From positions 1 through 19,838 of the forward strand of contig CANHKH010000016.1 of the NCBI GenBank assembly GCA_947460165.1: DNA of 19,838 nucleotides. The letters are read 5' to 3'. Position 1 is the first letter of the stretch. Every line of letters starts with the position of its first letter. The notes below the pieces were generated by a model that searched no databases, had not been told where the DNA came from, and worked only from the letters and a program-made list of their open reading frames with translations. Positions 18,026-19,838 of this stretch are shown here, piece by piece. This stretch comes from Comamonadaceae bacterium. GTDB taxonomy: Bacteria > Pseudomonadota > Gammaproteobacteria > Burkholderiales > Burkholderiaceae_C. The position numbers and the translations under genes are program-made.

Positions 18026-19838
18026 TGCGGGCCCTGATGTCTTTGGCCTTGTCGCTGGCCTTGTCAGTGGCGGCTGCGGTGTGGGTCCCGGCCTGGGCCA
18101 GTGCGCTCAGGGCCGACCAAGCCCGGGTGGACGAGCTGCCAGGTCTGGCCGTGTTGGAAGACCCTCAGGGTCTGCTGACCATCGAGCAGGTGAGGAGCGC
18201 GCAGTGGCAGGCGCGCTTTGAGCCCTGGCCGGCCGAGCGCGGGCAGGTCAACCTGGGCTACACCAACTCCATCTACTGGGTGCGCGTGCCGGTGCACAGG
18301 CAAGCCGATGCGCCCGAACAATGGGTGCTGGAGTTGCCCTACTTTCAGCTGCGCACCGTGGACTTTTTTGCGCCCGGGCTTGAGCCGGTACGCACGGGCT
18401 CTGCCCTGCCCTTGGAGAGCCGGCCTTTTTTACACCGCTTTTTCGCCTTTCCCTTGGCGCCTGCCACCCTTACCCAGGACCACTACCTGCGGGTGCACGG
18501 CAGCTCGCACGGGCTGACGGTGCCGCTGGTGCTGTGGCAAGAAAGAGCTTTTCGCGCCAATGCTCAGCACACGCTGGTGGTCCAGTTCCTGTATTTCGGC
18601 GGTTTGCTGGCGCTGTGCGTTTACAACTTGTTCCTGGCCGCCTCGCTGCGGGATGCGCGCTTTTTGCTCTACGCCTTGTTCGCTGGCGTGTTTGGCACGG
18701 CCATGCTGGCGGGCAACGGGCTGGGTCAGATGTTTGTGTGGCCTGGCCTGGGCGACTTTGACAATATTGCGCAAATCCTTTTCCTGAGTCTGGCCGGCGC
18801 GATGTTGATGCTCTTTAGCCGCCGCTTTCTGCAAGCCGAGCGTTACACGCCCAGGATTGCCTTGGTCCTCCACGCCCTGGCGCTGGCTTACTTTGTGATC
18901 TCTGGCTTGCTGGCGGCCAGCGTGTGGGTGACCTTGCCGGTGCTGGTTCTGACGCAGATCGTGGGGGCCATGACGCTGGTGGCAGGCGTGATCATCCCCG
19001 TGGCGGGCGTGAAGGTGATGCGACGGGGAGAAAAAAGCACCCGGTTTTTCCTGCTGGCCTGGCTGGTGCTGTGGACCGGGGCGATGGTGGCGCTGCTGCG
19101 CGCCTACGACTGGCTGCCGACCAACACCTACACCGCCTACGCACTGCAAATTTCTTCAGCGCTGGAAATGCTGCTGCTGGCCTTGGCCATGGCCGATGTG
19201 ATTGACCTGGAGCGGCGCGAACGGGAGGCCGCACAGAAAAGCGCGTTACTGGCCCAGCAGCGCCTGCTCGATGCCTCCAAAAGCGCGGAGCAGCGCCTGG
19301 AGCGGGCGGTGCAAGAGCGCACCCTGCAACTGGAAGCCTCGCTAGACACCCAGAGCCAGTTGTTCAAGCGCTATGTGCGCTTTGGCGCGCTGATCTCGCA
19401 CGAGTTTCGCAACCCGCTGGCCATCGTGGACAGCCAAATCAGTCTGCTGCGCAAGGAGCAAGAGCGCGGCCAGCTGTCGCTGGACAAGCGGCTGAGCATC
19501 ATGAGCGAGGCCACCCGCAGGCTGCTGTCTTTGTTCGAAACCTGGATGAAGGGCGACCGCTTGCAGCAGGCCATGCAAGAACTCAGACCGCAGGCCATCG
19601 CGCTGGAGGCCTGGCTGCGCGAGCTGATCGACTCACAAGTGCTGCTGCAAGATAAGCACCCGCTCGAGCTGGAACTGAGCCATCCGGTGGGCGAGATCTG
19701 GGCCGACGAGAACCTGCTGGAGGTGGCTTTGCTCAACTTGATCGACAACGCCTGCAAGTATTCCGAGCCTGGCCGACCCGTGGTGATCGAGACCCGCAGC
19801 AAACCGGGCTGGGTGGGCGTGGCGGTGATGGACCAGGG
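18025..19838 (+). CDS. 7TM-DISM sensor histidine kinase, 3' end outside the window
   Basis: The frame starts at ATG 18025 and is open to the right edge (604 codons seen). Residues 1-27 look like a Sec signal peptide (hydrophobic core MSLALSLALSVAAAVW, cleavage after ASA). Residues about 40-175 form a periplasmic 7TMR-DISMED2-type domain (NLGYTNSIYWVRVPV is its hallmark). About 183-392 holds seven membrane helices. About 394-450 is a coiled coil. The H-box ISHEFRNPLAIV has the phospho-accepting His459, and the N-box LNLIDNACKYSEPG has Asn575. The last residues, VAVMDQ, enter the G1 box (Asp603) where the window ends. It should sense a periplasmic or membrane cue and phosphorylate a response regulator, or its own receiver domain if one is fused downstream. 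It is divergent from the giant adhesin gene. The start is chosen because it directly precedes the signal peptide; no clear Shine-Dalgarno is seen. Confidence 0.9.
   Translation, partial: MRALMSLALSLALSVAAAVWVPAWASALRADQARVDELPGLAVLEDPQGLLTIEQVRSAQWQARFEPWPAERGQVNLGYTNSIYWVRVPVHRQADAPEQWVLELPYFQLRTVDFFAPGLEPVRTGSALPLESRPFLHRFFAFPLAPATLTQDHYLRVHGSSHGLTVPLVLWQERAFRANAQHTLVVQFLYFGGLLALCVYNLFLAASLRDARFLLYALFAGVFGTAMLAGNGLGQMFVWPGLGDFDNIAQILFLSLAGAMLMLFSRRFLQAERYTPRIALVLHALALAYFVISGLLAASVWVTLPVLVLTQIVGAMTLVAGVIIPVAGVKVMRRGEKSTRFFLLAWLVLWTGAMVALLRAYDWLPTNTYTAYALQISSALEMLLLALAMADVIDLERREREAAQKSALLAQQRLLDASKSAEQRLERAVQERTLQLEASLDTQSQLFKRYVRFGALISHEFRNPLAIVDSQISLLRKEQERGQLSLDKRLSIMSEATRRLLSLFETWMKGDRLQQAMQELRPQAIALEAWLRELIDSQVLLQDKHPLELELSHPVGEIWADENLLEVALLNLIDNACKYSEPGRPVVIETRSKPGWVGVAVMDQ

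Noticed and set aside
18430..19149. 239-codon minus-strand frame inside the kinase gene
   Set aside because: Antisense shadow of a well-supported histidine kinase; product rich in His, Gln and Arg without domain features.

Overview
The window carries two intact-looking genes and one broken gene. It is GC-rich with strong third-position GC bias. I place it in a proteobacterium, probably Betaproteobacteria/Burkholderiales (Comamonadaceae-like). That placement is an inference from codon style and from the type of glycosyltransferase remnant and sensor kinase; no rRNA or tRNA is present to confirm it.

Layout. (1) Positions 1 to about 930, minus strand: remains of a glycosyltransferase gene, broken by in-frame stops and frame changes and running off the left edge. 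(2) Positions 948-17777, minus strand: one uninterrupted 5,609-residue reading frame, about 85% of the window, encoding a giant repeat-built surface protein of the type I secretion (BapA/LapA-like) class. (3) Positions 17778-18024: a divergent intergenic region containing a perfect 11-bp inverted repeat, a direct repeat spaced 30 bp apart and an AT-rich block. (4) Positions 18025 to the right edge, plus strand: the first 604 codons of a 7TM-DISM membrane sensor histidine kinase.

The giant protein reads from its N-terminus as follows: a BapA-like prefix domain with a short hydrophobic segment and no Sec signal; a mixed beta/helical region; two Ig-like domains; five cadherin-like repeats, the last four at an exact 309-bp period; and a long Ig-like stalk with eleven related ~100-residue domains and a higher-order duplication offset by 2,223 bp. 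Last come three successive ~2.1-2.3 kb units. Each unit holds exactly seven FG-GAP blades, enough for one complete seven-bladed integrin-type beta-propeller, followed by an RTX-like glycine/aspartate module. The third module is the protein's own C-terminus and looks like a type I secretion C-terminal region.

The simplest reading is a calcium-dependent, cell-surface adhesin. A stiff Ig/cadherin stalk would present three propellers, with a retained N-terminus and a C-terminus that is secreted first. The transporter genes are not in the window. The kinase shares the divergent control region and could respond to surface or envelope conditions, but nothing here shows that it regulates the adhesin. 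The most noteworthy signal is the triplicated '7 FG-GAP + RTX module' architecture, in which internal modules resemble the C-terminal secretion region.
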